Source: Antedon mediterranea
Lineage: Eukaryota > Echinodermata > Crinoidea > Comatulida > Antedonidae
Assembly: GCF_964355755.1 (NCBI RefSeq)
Contig: NC_092679.1
Coordinates: forward strand, 5,086,001 to 5,150,000
Direction of reading: 5' to 3'
Length of the DNA stretch: 64,000 bases
The position numbers and the translations under genes were made by a program. Under the pieces are notes generated by a model that was not told the origin of the DNA, did no database searches, and was given only the letters and a program-made list of their open reading frames with translations. Positions 32,441-46,265 of the stretch are shown piece by piece (positions within the stretch are counted from its first letter, which is position 1; each line of letters starts with the position of its first letter).

Positions 32441-34689
32441 AACCAAGCGTTAATGATGATGATAATGACTTTAGACAGTATAATTTATACTATAAATAAA
32501 AATGGAGTGAAAAAATAAAATGGAGAAAGAAAACAAACCAAAGTAGTATTATTTTTAATTGATAGCGTTATCTTCTGATAAGTTCTACGTCTTAAGTACA
32601 TAACTTGAGGCTAGCCTCTACCCCTCAAATTTGACCTAAAACATTTTGTTTCACTATGATGATCGATGTTAGTACCAAGTATATGAATCCTCTAACGGAC
32701 AATTTTTAACTTTTTTTTCACTCAGGGGTTCGGGGCGGGTATATGCTAACCAAGACGCTTGAAAGTGAGTGTGACCGACTACCCTACCAATAGTATCTTT
32801 AAAATAGGAACACAACGTTTTTATGTTTGCAGGAAAAATTAAATAATATAAAAATAAGATTACTTGTTTAAATATTACATACTAACTTTACCATTACTTT
32901 ATTTTTGGTTTTTAAGAATAGGCCTACATGATTTACGATGACAACATCAATTTGAATTTTAATGAGTTGGAATATTGTTATTTCTTTTCACATGGATTAT
33001 GATATCGTTATTTTGACAATTATTTTAACGACTTGTAGATCAGTTCTTTAACAACCTCGGGCCAAGGCATCTCTTAATCCGAAATTACTGCCCAGAATGT
33101 CTCGAGAAAACGAAAAGAGTTTAACCGAATAATAGGATTATATGATTTATGGATGCCATAACAATTTGGTTTTGAATTCAATACGATTTAATACCAATTT
33201 TTTTAAGCCTTTCATCTCAACACTATTGACATACATTGGACAATTAAAACGAGTTTGTAGATAGGGAAAGAAAAGTGACGAAAGTAAGGTTGTTTCACGC
33301 CATTGTTGCCCATCTTATCCAATTAAACGACCTAATTAGTTTGGAGAAAAAACAATATACGATAAATCATTTGATGTATTTCCTTACTTCTCGGCACATT
33401 TACTGACAATGCCCCAACGTTTATATGTTTAATAATTTATCGCCTGGAATTAACCAATCTGTGGCATATGTGTTTATGTTGGCGAAATATTAAGACGTGT
33501 AATTTGTATGATTAGTTTTAAATCACGATTTCTGAACTAGTTCATCGAAAAACAATTATGTTTAGTCGTTTACTACTTAACTTTCATTTCAGTAGGCTTT
33601 ATTTTATTGATAATAAACGTTAATTCGTTGTACTTGTAGAGGCGTTTAATATTCCCCCGATCCTATAATTTATACTTTATGTATAATGATTTAAAATGGT
33701 CTTTATTAAAGCTATTTACAAAATGGGTATTGATACAGTGATTTAGGTCAACACTTTAAATCAAATACAACAAGATTGAATATTGTTGAAAAAGCATACA
33801 TTAATTAATTAAAAAGGTGTATATTATAGTTAAATCGAGTAATTGTTGTTCAAAATGTTTCCATGAAGGTGAATGTGCTCCGATAATAAAATAAACAGTA
33901 TAATATTATTCAGTTAACCAATTTAGTAGATCTAAATTTTCGTTTCGCTATTGAATGCCGAGTTACGAAAGTTTTTGTTAAAAAAAATATTCAAAACTTT
34001 TAAAGGGCATATGACAAGTACTCCCCAAATTAAATAACTGACCCAGATAAAATGATAAGTCAAGATCATCAGCTGCTTAAAAATCAACGCAAAATTACCG
34101 GTGGCACCAATTAAAAGACGAAACCCCAGGACCAATTGCGGTCCGCCTAGGACATTCTGGACCGCCATTATTTAAATTTGATTGGCTGACGTGTCTGCGT
34201 AATTAATCAGAAATGATGTATAGAGATGTTAGTGTCCTAGGCTCTAGGTCAACCCCAGATTCGTTGTGACATTTCGAGGGGCAGTGAATGTAGCGGATAC
34301 GAGCTAGGAGAGGTTATTTGTGGGGGTCGTTTAGCGTCATTGTAACGGAACTTAGCAATGTGACATTGAGCAGACAAACTAATATTGACATTTGGGATAT
34401 GTTATTAACTCCTTTGGGTCGTTTTAATTAATTTACGCAACAGAAATAAGCAACAGTGTGAATGTTTCAGTTTTCCTGCAACTTAGGAAGATAAACTTCA
34501 AGTTTATTTTGCATACATACAAACTTCTGTGACATAACTTTCAAGTGCATGCTCAAAAATATGAAAAATGGTTCAACAAAAAGTGCGTTCCCATTCCTCA
34601 ACCAAGACAAATAAGTGAAACTTAAATTTAGTTAATTTTGGAAGAATTATGGTAGGCATAGGCCCAACACCCTGTCTTGATTAGATCCC
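32441..34689. other. Intergenic, no gene found
   Basis: AT-rich with no supported coding region. A GC-richer block at 34080-34330 contains the inverted pair GGACCAATTGCGGTCC and GGACCGCC and could be an old repeat or a regulatory island. Confidence 0.6.
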
Positions 34690-35245
34690 TTCAAAATTCA
34701 ATTCACATTTATTCAGCAATATAAATACAGTTACATTACAGTTTTGTCTGTAGTCGTAAGACCCTTTAGAAAAAAAACCAAATATTATCAGAAGGAGTAA
34801 AAAAAACATGAAAAAGGGGTTTTAAAGGTACAAGTTGAAATAAAAGATAAAAAAACAAAAGTATAAATGCATACAATATAAAACTAACCAATATATGTGA
34901 CGTGTACACGCACACACATCACACCACGCATAATATGTATAAATATTTATGAGTGAAGCATTTTCAGTACTGTAATTCGATAAAATTGTTGTATTATTTT
35001 TTTATATATTTTTTTTAAACAATATCTGGGTCATTTCTACAGTGCTCGTTCCATAGTTTCGGTCCATGTATACTGATAAAATATTGATCAGACGTTAACC
35101 TAGAGTATGGTTGTTCTATGTTACCGGTACTAATATTTCCAAGATCATGGATACTATTTTCGTTTCTTTTGAATATTATTTGGATTCTTCTGGGTAAAAC
35201 TTCTAATCTGGGCCATGAAACCTCTGTTGATATGGTATATTCAAT
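34690..35245 (-). pseudogene. Truncated non-LTR retrotransposon: RT C-terminus and 3'UTR
   Basis: On the minus strand, 35245-35015 translates to a short open frame ending ...FISIHGPKLWNEHCRN then DPDIV and stop. The GP-x-LWN motif is the usual end of LINE (CR1/Rex/jockey-like) reverse-transcriptase ORFs. The frame begins abruptly and no upstream RT motifs were seen, so it is a 5'-truncated relic. The AT-rich stretch 34690-35014 would be its 3'UTR. Confidence 0.55.
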
Positions 35246-35249
35246 TGCT

Positions 35250-38200
35250 TAAACAATAGCTCAGAATGTTGCCATGGCTTTTAAATAAAATAATTCTAGT
35301 AGGTTTTAAGTTTTAAGTATACTGTACTTCCCTAAATGTTGTTTTTTTAGAGAGGTAAACTATTATTATGTCTTGCCTCCCATTGCATGCTACTTGTATT
35401 GTTTTTTAACGCAATAACATAAATTTACGGTACACTTATTATTATTATTATTATTTTTTAAACTACACAAAAATGTTCAATTTATTTTTCCATTAATTTT
35501 CTTGCTACTACAAAATTATCGTTAGTTAAAGTAACTGTTAGAACAGAGTGAGTATCAAATTACAAAGCTGTACATTACAACTCCCAATACAGCCTGCTCC
35601 AGTAATTTAATTTTAAATTGTTTCAGATTATGTAAGCCGACAAATGTAACATTTTATGTATCTTCAGAGAGCGGCCTTCCTTATTATATAATCAGATTAA
35701 CCTACAGGCCTTATATATTGAGGTTACGCATTCACATTATATTAACGCGTTTATAATAAAAACAATGTCTGAGATAGCTGAAGAAATTATTTCATTATGA
35801 CCGATAGAATTTAGGTTTCCGCTTTTCATTGACATTTTGTTCGAATTACGGGTTTTCTGGGTGAAGCTGTTGAAAGAATGTCCAAGAATACGACTATGTC
35901 TACTCTAATCATTGTAAAGTTGGTGAGATCGGGCAACTTCCTTATTTGGCGTGTAGGCCCTCGTTTTAACAGGCAACATTTTTAATTTCATTAGCATTTT
36001 CAGTGAGAAAATGTCACTTATGTTCTTTAATCAGAATTGTACATAATTAAGCATACTACGTCATCAAATAAAGGTTTTTTTTGTGAATCATTTGAACTTT
36101 GGGATTTCTGTTTGTGAAACAATTTTTTTTTTGTGTATAGAAATAGAAAAAATTCAATAAAGCAACATATAATAACGAAAGAACAAAATACACATACACG
36201 GACTATGCAATGAACGGAATCAGTACATAAATATTTTTTTTTTGTCGCTAATTTAAAAAATATATATTTGTCTACAGGTGTACCTTTTAAATCTATCTTG
36301 TTATTTTTTTTCACGAATTTAGTATATATACACCTTTATTTAACGAAATATAAAAAGGGGCCTATATTTTTTTTTCTTACGTCGGTGATCATGTTTTACT
36401 TTAAATAATAAAACTTAACTTTAATAGAACTTCTGATTGGATATGCGCCCTCTATTGACAAGAACGAAACAAATCTCGTTATAAACGTTCTCATGTGTGC
36501 AAAATGTTGAGCGTTAAAGCAAATCTATATCATCATTAAAAAATAAATTAAAAGTAATAACTATTGCATGTGTTGTCGCTTCAAGAGTATAAACCAATTA
36601 ACTATTTCCAAATAGAGAGTTTTAGGGCGAGGCTGATAAGCGAAAAAAAAACCACAAAGAAAAATTAATCAACTTTGAACTTTAACGAAATTATTCATAA
36701 AATTGGTCAATCTAGGCGAGGATATCGTTTGCATAATAACGACACACAAATTATGAATACATAACGGTAAAATGAGGCCACAACATTACATGGCCTGGAT
36801 TTATGTGCAAGGTGATTGATACACTTGCGATACGTAAGGAGTGTCTCATCCGCCTTTGCACTCAACCTAGATAAGAAATCTCTAGCCTCGTATATAAATG
36901 TAACGAATGGTCCTATTTATTTGAACCGGTCGCATCTTTAGAGCCAGCCAAATGTCACAACTCAGAAATTTACGACATAGCCTGGATAGAGCAATCGAAA
37001 TTCGTCAACAGTTCTATATACTTTTTACTATCCTACTGGAATGTGTTATACATGTTTGTCTTCTGGCCTATAATTCGAATAAATCAATGGATCTCTTACA
37101 CTTACACATTTTAGGTGACTTCACATTAGTTTGAGATCATCCCTTACCCTATATTGTTCATGGATATGGTAAATTCGTTATAATACTGAAAGCCGTGTCC
37201 ATGCTTCTCCCTCCCTTTATCTGCCGAGGACCATTATGTATTACCACATAAGTTTAAATATATAGTTTATAATATCACTGTATATCTACTTCATCAGATA
37301 CGTTGAAGTAACCATATTCTGGGATATAAGTGGTTCATAAGAACCCAATTTCACACACACACACACACAAACATTCAATACCTTAAAAACGTTTGTTTAA
37401 ATTTGTTGGTAAAGTTTTATTTCGATGAAATTATTTTGGAAAATGTTTACTTGAATCTCTTCAAGACTAAACTAAAATTTCTAAATTATTTCTTCCTATT
37501 ATATAATATTTCTTTTCTTTTAAATTCCGTAATAAACTTTTACTTTTTTCCTTTTGGTGAGTTTTTCCAAAGTTGAAATTAAAAAATCTGATTTTGTTAG
37601 TAAAACAGTTTTTTTTCAAATCATGTTTTTGTTTTTGTTTTTACATTGCCTTGTAAAAATGAACGACGGTGCGTCTTATAAACGTGTGCCGCTGATACAA
37701 AAGCGTTTGTTTATTAAATTGATCTATCTTATCTAGTCCTATGATTATTTTTATTTGGATGTTTCTAGAAATAATTTCGGTTTTGTTTGTTGTTTGTGTT
37801 TGTTTTACGTAAATTCAAAATAATTCCAAAATAATTTCGTTTAGTTTTCGTTGAGCATTTGTTAACAGTTTTGAATTTAACAATATGAATACAAATGTAT
37901 ATGTGAATGAAAATGATGATAATAATCCTACTAGATGAGTTTAATAAGAACTTTTCTAATGTTTAACCTTGTTTATTAATTGAATTATGTAATGTGTGCA
38001 CTGGGTCCAAGTTTTAATTAAAATCAAAAGATTATAATTGTTAACTGAATCAACGCTATAGAAAATAACATGCATGTATAATATTTATATTAAGAGTGTG
38101 AATGTGTATTTGAATTTATTTTGTTGCAACGAAGACTAGTACAGTATAACTGTAACGTGTATCAGATTCTAGAAATTGTATTGGTCCACTTTACATAGAC

Positions 38201-40865
38201 CTAATTAACACAATAAAACTACAAAGAAAAATACATGAAATTGCAATACCTTTTCAAGAGTCAAGATAATATTTAGACAAACTTTAAAAAAATGTAATTC
38301 GATTTAGGCCCTAAATGGTTACGCAGAAAGATAAAAATGAAACTCATCCATCGGAAAAACAACAAACGGATATAAACAAAATAAAACCTAAAATTGTTCG
38401 AAAATTAAGATTCTTATGAAAGGGTGTCTGCGAAAAATGACATTTTTATTTCTCATTTACTTATTCGACACATATTATTATTAAACAAAAAGGCAATAAT
38501 TGCAGTAGGCCTAATAAATATACCTCCGACAGTAAACGTATTCATAAATTGTTATTATTTAGTTCAACAGTCCGTTTTAAATTATTATACCGTCTAGCGT
38601 GACAGACCTCCACGTATTATTTTCATATAATTTACTGTAGGCCTATACATATTTAACCTATCTTCGAATGGATTCATGAACTTTTAAAATTCAATCTAAT
38701 ACTTCCCGTATTATTGGTTAAACCGGAAAGTTCTTAATGTATATTAGCCAAATCATCAATTTATCAGGACAAATATTTATCTCTCGTTTGTGTTTTCACG
38801 ATTATATTTTAAGCGTTTCAACGGTGATTTCATACTGTGTGATTCACCGCGGACTAGAGAAGGTTTTCACCTTTTGCTAAAGCTAGTCAAATGCGATTAA
38901 AAAAGTAAGGCCTCGGATAATAGGCGACACATTCCAATAACATATTGGTTAGGTAAATTTCGGTCAACATTTTTGGACGAATACGATATTAATGATTGTT
39001 TTTTCGTTAAGAAATATAACGAATTTTATGCAAATTGTTATGCGCGAGTATTTCGCGCCCTGCGCACGTGTGAAGAATAACTTAATATGTGCAATATACG
39101 TAACACGTGCGTATTTTGTGACACGATTTTAACTAACTGTCCATGATTGGCTAAAAAAAACTACAAACGGAGACGCGTTAATACGCGGAATACGACGTGG
39201 AAATGTTACTTGCATGTGTATGATGCCGAGTATTGAGTCACTTAAACATATAGCCTAGATTCGCACATTGGACATTCCAACGCTAACTAGAGCGGACTTC
39301 CCCGACAGCTGGACGTTTGAAATGCATTATATACGCAGCCATTTCGCATGTATGTCGACCATGCTATACATAATCAACACCTGTAATAGAATTAAGAACA
39401 TTACTTATGACCTAAATCGATAGACAGAAAGAAAACGATTGTGGGCGTAATGTGGGTTCTAGTCAATAATCATCGCTTCGGTCAACCTGTTAATAATGTC
39501 AGCATAACTCTCTAATTTAATGCCGTTTCAATGATTGTCGTTATCTAAACACACCCAATGAAATCTGTCTTATCAAAAGCAACAGTTATAATAATTTTCT
39601 CCATACACACATACAATCATGGAATAAATAATTAGGCCTATGTAATCTATGATAGTATTAATGTTGGTTGGTTTACAGAATATTTTTTTTATGTTTCACT
39701 TCAATTTGATCTGATTTTATTCCAATCGTTTAACGTTTTAATCATCAATACAGCTGTACTGTGTATTAAAGTAGTATGACAAGGTAAATGTCGACCATAG
39801 GTGTTTCTCAGATGATGAATTTACTATTAAAACGTAGGTTCCTTTCAATTATAGGTCTGTACATAAACCCTATTGTTAATTATATAAACACCACTGTTTA
39901 ATTTGTTTCTATTTTAAGTTGATTTCAAATTCCCACTTATGGTTTCCTGGAACTCATTGCGAAAGATACTAATAAAAAAGACAATATATAATTTTATTTT
40001 TTAATTAAATTATTCTTGGCACTGCTGTATTGAGATTATAACCATAATGTTTAATACTAATGCTGGTTTAAAAGTCCAGAACTTTCCAAAAGCAATGGCG
40101 TTGGATGATTTTTATTTTTTAAAATAGTCTTCAATACTATAAAATAACATACACAGATGACAAAAGTTACCGAAAATTTCCATTAGTTTTAATAGTACTT
40201 GCCACTAGTATAATAAGCTCCAATAATATTGTTTGAATCACACCTTTATACTCTATACTACAATAGCATGGTCTCTAGGAGACCAAATCCATAAAGAATG
40301 AAAAATAAAATCTAAAAAAACAAAGATAAACAAAGGAATGGGTACTCTAATTCCCAATCTGGTTTGACCATATACACATATAATAAATACAGACTGCGCC
40401 ACATTTTGGCAAACAAACACTGGAAATAGCTCAGCTGCAACGTGGCTGGATCAAGAGTCTATCGTGGAAACACGATGTTGCTGGACTAAAGCGTCTATCG
40501 TGGCAAACACGACTTTCTACATGAATTTTCTCTACACAAGATACCTTTTCTATTTACATTTCAGTGCAAAATAACATTACATATTTGTGTATCAGTTAAA
40601 AAAAAAAAAATTAAGAAAAAAATTAACGAAACCTTAAAAACATTTACACTACATGCAATATCACTTAATCTAAATGTGTCCCCTTCTTTACTCAGAACGG
40701 CTTATAATTTCCTCCAGTGTGCCTTCTGAAAATCGAAGTGGACAAATAGTACTATTTGTGTATTTGTCTAGGCCTTAATCAACGAACCTGTCGTTGACCT
40801 AATAGCTCATGCCATCTTGGCCAACGCCAAGATGACATTTAAGCACCGTGTCTAAAGACTTTTTA
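35250..40865. other. Intergenic, no gene found
   Basis: AT-rich DNA. Notable islands are 36700-36930 (homeobox-type motifs), a CpG-rich stretch at 39030-39320 and a pair of hairpins at 40462-40512. Short ORFs lack codon structure or homology. Confidence 0.6.
37345..37372. repeat. CA dinucleotide repeat
   Basis: Short run of CACACA in the gene-poor region. Confidence 0.8.
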
Positions 40866-41014
40866 TTTGGCTCGATTCTCATTAGGATGCAAAGACGTAC
40901 GCGCAACGCAAGTAATTTGAACCAATCACAAGCGACGGTCATCAAAATTGTCGCTTGTGATTGGTCAAAGCTGCGCGTACGTTCTGGCGTAGTGTCCTAA
41001 TGGGAACTAAGATT
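40866..41014. mobile_element. Family A MITE, diverged
   Basis: Core AATCACAAGCGACGG / TCGCTTGTGATTGGTCAA, ends TTGGCTCGATTCTCATTAGG and CTAATGGGAACTAAGATT then TA. Confidence 0.65.
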
Positions 41015-42711
41015 TATACATAGTAATTGTATTAGACCAGTAACAGCGTGAGCCTACATCGCATGTAAGACAAGGTCTAGAATTAAACTTTAGACCAAGG
41101 CTTTCTTCATTGCATGTTGGTCTTAGGCCTAAATTACATGTTCTTAAAATCGTCACATATATCAGCTGCAGTTTGGAGGCTTTTCAAGCCGGTAGGAAAG
41201 ATCCGAGGAAAAATATACAACAGGGCACATTATTAACATGAATAACATTCATGTTGCTTTTTTTCGTTTTTTTTATCGATAATTTACAATACAATCCAAT
41301 ATTCAAATACTCCCAAGCCTTTTTAAAAGACTCTCTACAGTATAAAAAGTCGTTTCTATTACATAATATCTACAATATAAATTCTTTCCAAACTTACTAT
41401 CGTAAAATTCGTTCAAATGACAAAGTTACATAGTAGAAACTTGGTTATTTCAGTTATAATAATGTACAAACTAACCACTGTATCAATTAACATTAAAAAC
41501 ATACGAATTTAGAAATATTATTCTTTTTAAAGACCATCGTAACACTAACCAGCACCACGGTGATTACACCATGGCTTAAATTACAATACTCGTAATAAAT
41601 ATTTTATTCAATATTTATACAGCATATATCATCCGAACATAAAACTCAAGAATATTATTGAGATATGCAAAATGGGGGAAAAACGTTCAAAATACGTTCA
41701 AAATACGTATAACCACACACCTAACGTAGCAATAACAATTGATGATGATGATGATAACAGTACCGTAAAGACCTATTTAATTAGGCCTATATCAAATAAT
41801 AAATAGATAGAAATTACATTAAAGAAACATCTAATTGACGAGCAATATGATAAAGTTATGCAAATATACCAAATGTATGTATACAAAATGAAACATGAAA
41901 TAGTAACGCGTATTATTCGGCGAATAGAATTTAGATGAAACAAAATGGCGACACAGGCGCGACCAATGCGATTCACAGACTGACGATATTTGCTATCAAC
42001 TTAAGTGCATTTAACCCAGTCTGTCTATACGAACTCAGGTGCATATTCACAGCAACATGAATTTAATGGCACTAACAGTAAAGTAACAGCAGTGATCGTA
42101 ATAATGTTTTAAACGTACGATATAGTCTTTGGGCTATGATAGAAATAGGTTGATAGATTCTCTTGTTCCAATTAGAATTTAACTCGAAACCGTTGTACGT
42201 CATAAATTTAGTGTATTGTTCAATAAACGCAATCTGTCTCCTTTTCGTTATGCTCTACATTAGTAATAATCATACTTGCACTATACGCCACGACATTACA
42301 TTGCCTATAAAATAATATATCATAATAGCGGTATTCAGCGTATAAAAATCACACGAACAAAGTCGATCAGATTAATATGCGGCGGTATTTAGGAGTAAAT
42401 CAACGTATAGCCTAATTTGTTCGCTGAAGGAATTTAAAACGATTATAACCAACATACGATTGATGTATTTAAACCCTACATGAAAAATGAGGTTTCACAA
42501 AGAATTAATGCGAGCAAAGCGGGATACTGTAGATTACCGATCTAATCCTTGGTACATGGGTTCGCTCATTAACGAAACGACTTACTACAGTCATATTATA
42601 GCTTGAATTAAATCCTCTCTTAATATATAAACAATGATGAAATAGGCCTATATAAGAAATACTAGATTTCAATAGAAATTATTAATTCAACAATTTCTGT
42701 AAAGATTGGTT

Positions 42712-42818
42712 CACACTATGACGCAACGAAATGGCGTACGCGCAACGCAAGTGAGTTGACCAATCACAAACGATTCGGATGGTCCATCACGTCATGCGTT
42801 CTAGTGTGAACTAAGCTT
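42712..42818. mobile_element. Family A MITE, short, with duplicated right end
   Basis: TA at 42710-42711 and 42819-42820; ends AAGATTGGTTCACACTA and TAGTGTGAACTAAGCTT. The right end is repeated once more at 42821-42862. Confidence 0.7.
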
Positions 42819-42999
42819 TAAGTCTTGTGTTGCGTTCTAGTGTGACCTAAGCTTTAAGTCTTGTGCCCAAGACAGCCACAGGTGGCAATTGTTAGATAAC
42901 AAATAATCTATTAAAAAAGTGAATAATTTGAAGAAAAAACTCGAGTTGAAATATTGAATGAAGTGGATAATTGATTACAATTCTCAATAAAAAGAAAAC

Positions 43000-45900
43000 G
43001 ATAAAAAAGAGATTAGATTATACTTTGAATCGTTATGCTTTGGGAAAAAATTTAAAACTAGTGTTAATACAATCAATTGTACTTTTTAAGTAGAAAGTTG
43101 TATTCGACAACTTTATACAAAATGGTATATTATGCTATTGTTAGCTGCATTTACAGTGAATACGACTTTACAACTATAAAACACAGCTATATACAGCACT
43201 GACGCATTTCGTTAAGAGGAAATGGATGTTGAAACCTTCTAAGCAGTAAGTTAAATAATAAGGCCTACTAAACTACATGTATTTATCGAGAACATTGCAA
43301 CAACAACGATCACTTTAATGCTTTTTGTATGACATTTTACTACATTTCTTGGACAGATTGCGAATTCGAAATTTAGGTCTTGTAATTTTAAACAGGCTCG
43401 TGAAAGTGTTGAAGACGATAAAACAGTAGGCATGCAATTGGGTCAAAGAAGTGAATATTTAGGCTAAAGAAATTGCATAACCGACGTTTTTCGAATAATT
43501 TGCGGTAGCAGAGTTCAAAAGATGCTTTGCCCCAGGCTAAAATATCATTTCACAATACTACTATTGATCAACAAGGTCAAATACAGTCTAGACCTTTTTA
43601 GTTATGCTGTGAAATGAAATACCAATAACTTTACATACAGACTTATTAAAAGCACAAAAGAATACTGCGCAAATAAACCGTCATCTAAATACGCTTTTTC
43701 TTTTTATAGCTGATGGTTCGCGGGTACAAAAGCGATTGTAAATCATTTATACTTTGCATTGGCTAACAAATAACATTATAAAATTTAATTATAACACGCA
43801 ACGGGCTAGGCATTCACATGATAGTGGATGGCCTGCTGGTACCCAGGAAAAAACTACATAGTATAATATTTTAATTTTTGCATGGAAAATAGCCGATGGA
43901 TTCGGCATTTGATTAATAAACCTCGTTGAATTAGGTTAAGCAAGCCTCTGGTTAAGATCTCTGGAAATAGAATGCTTTTATAATGACGGCATTAGTATGT
44001 ACAGAAAACATCAAACGCTTTCAAACATATTGCAAGGGGTAACTAAAAAGGTCATTCAAAGCGGCAACCGACAATAATGTAAATTAATTCTAGGCGATAA
44101 AATATGACAATTTATAAATTTACATAAAGACGGCTTTGAACTGGCGCCATATGTTTGGCGATCACAGGATGATATTATATCAATATTCTATATAAATACA
44201 TATTTCTATATAATACTGGTATATATAACATATATAATTTCAATGAATAAATAATAGGTCTTGTAGAACAAAATAATTATATTCAATAGATTTAAAGTGA
44301 TAAGAAAAAATAATTTTAAAATAACTATAATATTTAAAAACTGTTATTATCATCATCAGTGCTAAATGCTACAACTTGTATGTAACGAAACAGAATTGGT
44401 CCACCAAAAACACAAATCTAATTTTATGTAAAAACACAATACATCAATTCATGATCCAACCAATATATAGATTATTGTTTTTGTTTTGCGAAATGAAATA
44501 TTTTTGCTAGTGTATTGCTTCGGCCATGGCATTAGTTCTTGCTAAATTATCACATTTGATATTTAAAGAAAAATAACAATTGAGTCTATACTTCTGGGTA
44601 GTAACCAACAGATTGGATATAACTATCTAGTCATTAGGGCCTATATCTTGTACAGATACAAATAAGCAGCTATGCTACTGAGTGAAACCACACACAAAAA
44701 AAGTTTTACAAAAGACTGAGCTGAGTGAGTATACCGTTTGGGTCAGGGAAACGGGCATTGTTGTGCCTGTAAAACCAAGTAGGCCTACACAATATAGAAC
44801 TCCGATTTGAGACGATCTACGACCTATGCGCATGTCGTTGGGTCACATTTGGACGAAACGCAAGGGCGTAAGTAATAACCAATCACGAGAAGCGATGGAT
44901 TATAACTGTCACTTGTGATTGGTCAACAAACTCGTTGCCCGGACGCCATTGCGTTACGTCGACTTGAGAACTAAGTTTTAGAATCGTTGTCGACGACTTG
45001 GGAGGAAGTATATCTCAATGCCCCACATGCACATAGTAAACATGACGTAACTATTCTCTAGATCGTCACAAACCGAAATCTCTCTAACGCTTCTAACTAA
45101 TATATCTCAGTTGCAATGAAGTATCTTTATAGAAACAGAAAGATCATTTACATAATTTGAATTTCATTCAATCGAAGCTTATTGCACAACGCCATGTCTC
45201 ATTTTTACAACTTCCAAAAAAGTTTTCAAAAGTGCTTTGGCGAGGAGCACAAAAAAGTGACAGACGCATATAAAATACATGTTACGAAATAGAGGAATTA
45301 AAATCTTGTTTTTGATAATATTTCGTTAAAAATTCACAAACTTGCACTAAACCTGCATATCATATTAATGACAATAATAAAAAAATAGTTAAAAACCCAA
45401 AAAGCAACAATTAAAAAAGACTAAATCTAGATTTCTAAAAAGCATTAAGGTTTTGTGTTTTTTTAAACTAATTTTGCTTTTAAAGAGCCTTACTTTCTTA
45501 AACTGTAAAACTGTCTTACACAAAAAACGGTGACGATTTATTATTAAAAATATTTGTTTATATAAATGACAATATAATTACGATTGGCACATATCCAATA
45601 TGAACAATTAGAATTTCAGATAAAACACAAAACCAAACCCCGTGTGTATTTCAGAATAATATTAATGCTGAATCTTAATGTACACTTTTGTTTTTTAAAA
45701 CTTTAAGCTCACCAGAGGTTCAATCAACTAGGAAACTCAACGTTTTAAAAAAAGAGCTTCCAAATTACAATCGGATCATCATTGTGACCCCAAGTCATGT
45801 GGTGTACCGTCATGTGGTACAAGTTTTGGTAATGGTGTTCGATCACTACAGTAAATCTTTATGTCTTCTGGCAATTGATTGTAATCTTCAATGGCGTGAA

Positions 45901-46265
45901 GCCAGGGATTGCAAGAGAATTTGATTGTATGCCTGCAAAATTATTTTCAGCTAGATATTCAGATCAATTGAGAAAGACAATTAGCACAGGATGGAGACTG
46001 TGCAAACGGTGTGATGGCGTCTGGCACTAAAGTTTGCACTTGCTGAATTAACTACAAAATAGAATAGCTGCAGTTCTTGAACATTACTCTAGAGTGCACA
46101 AGCCTCTTATAATAAAGCATGCTTGCTTTATAATTACATCCTGGTTCGAAGCCCATTCTAATCTGATTCAGTTTTCTCATCCTTCCAGTAGTTGTATGTC
46201 TGCTTTTCCTAAACCTTCCACATGTTCCTATTAATGTAGTCATTTGAAAGTTCCTTAACTAAACA
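43000..46265 (-). other. BCL11 downstream region, probably includes its 3'UTR
   Basis: No coding region supported. The 3'UTR must start at 46265 on the minus strand, but several AATAAA-like sites make its end undecidable by eye. Confidence 0.5.
44811..45003. mobile_element. Family A-like MITE nested in another inverted repeat
   Basis: Core CTTGTGATTGGTCAACAAAC and GGACGAAACGCAAGGGCGTA belong to family A. Outer sequence CGATTTGAGACGATCTACGA resembles 5250-5275, pointing to the same composite element in both places. Confidence 0.5.
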
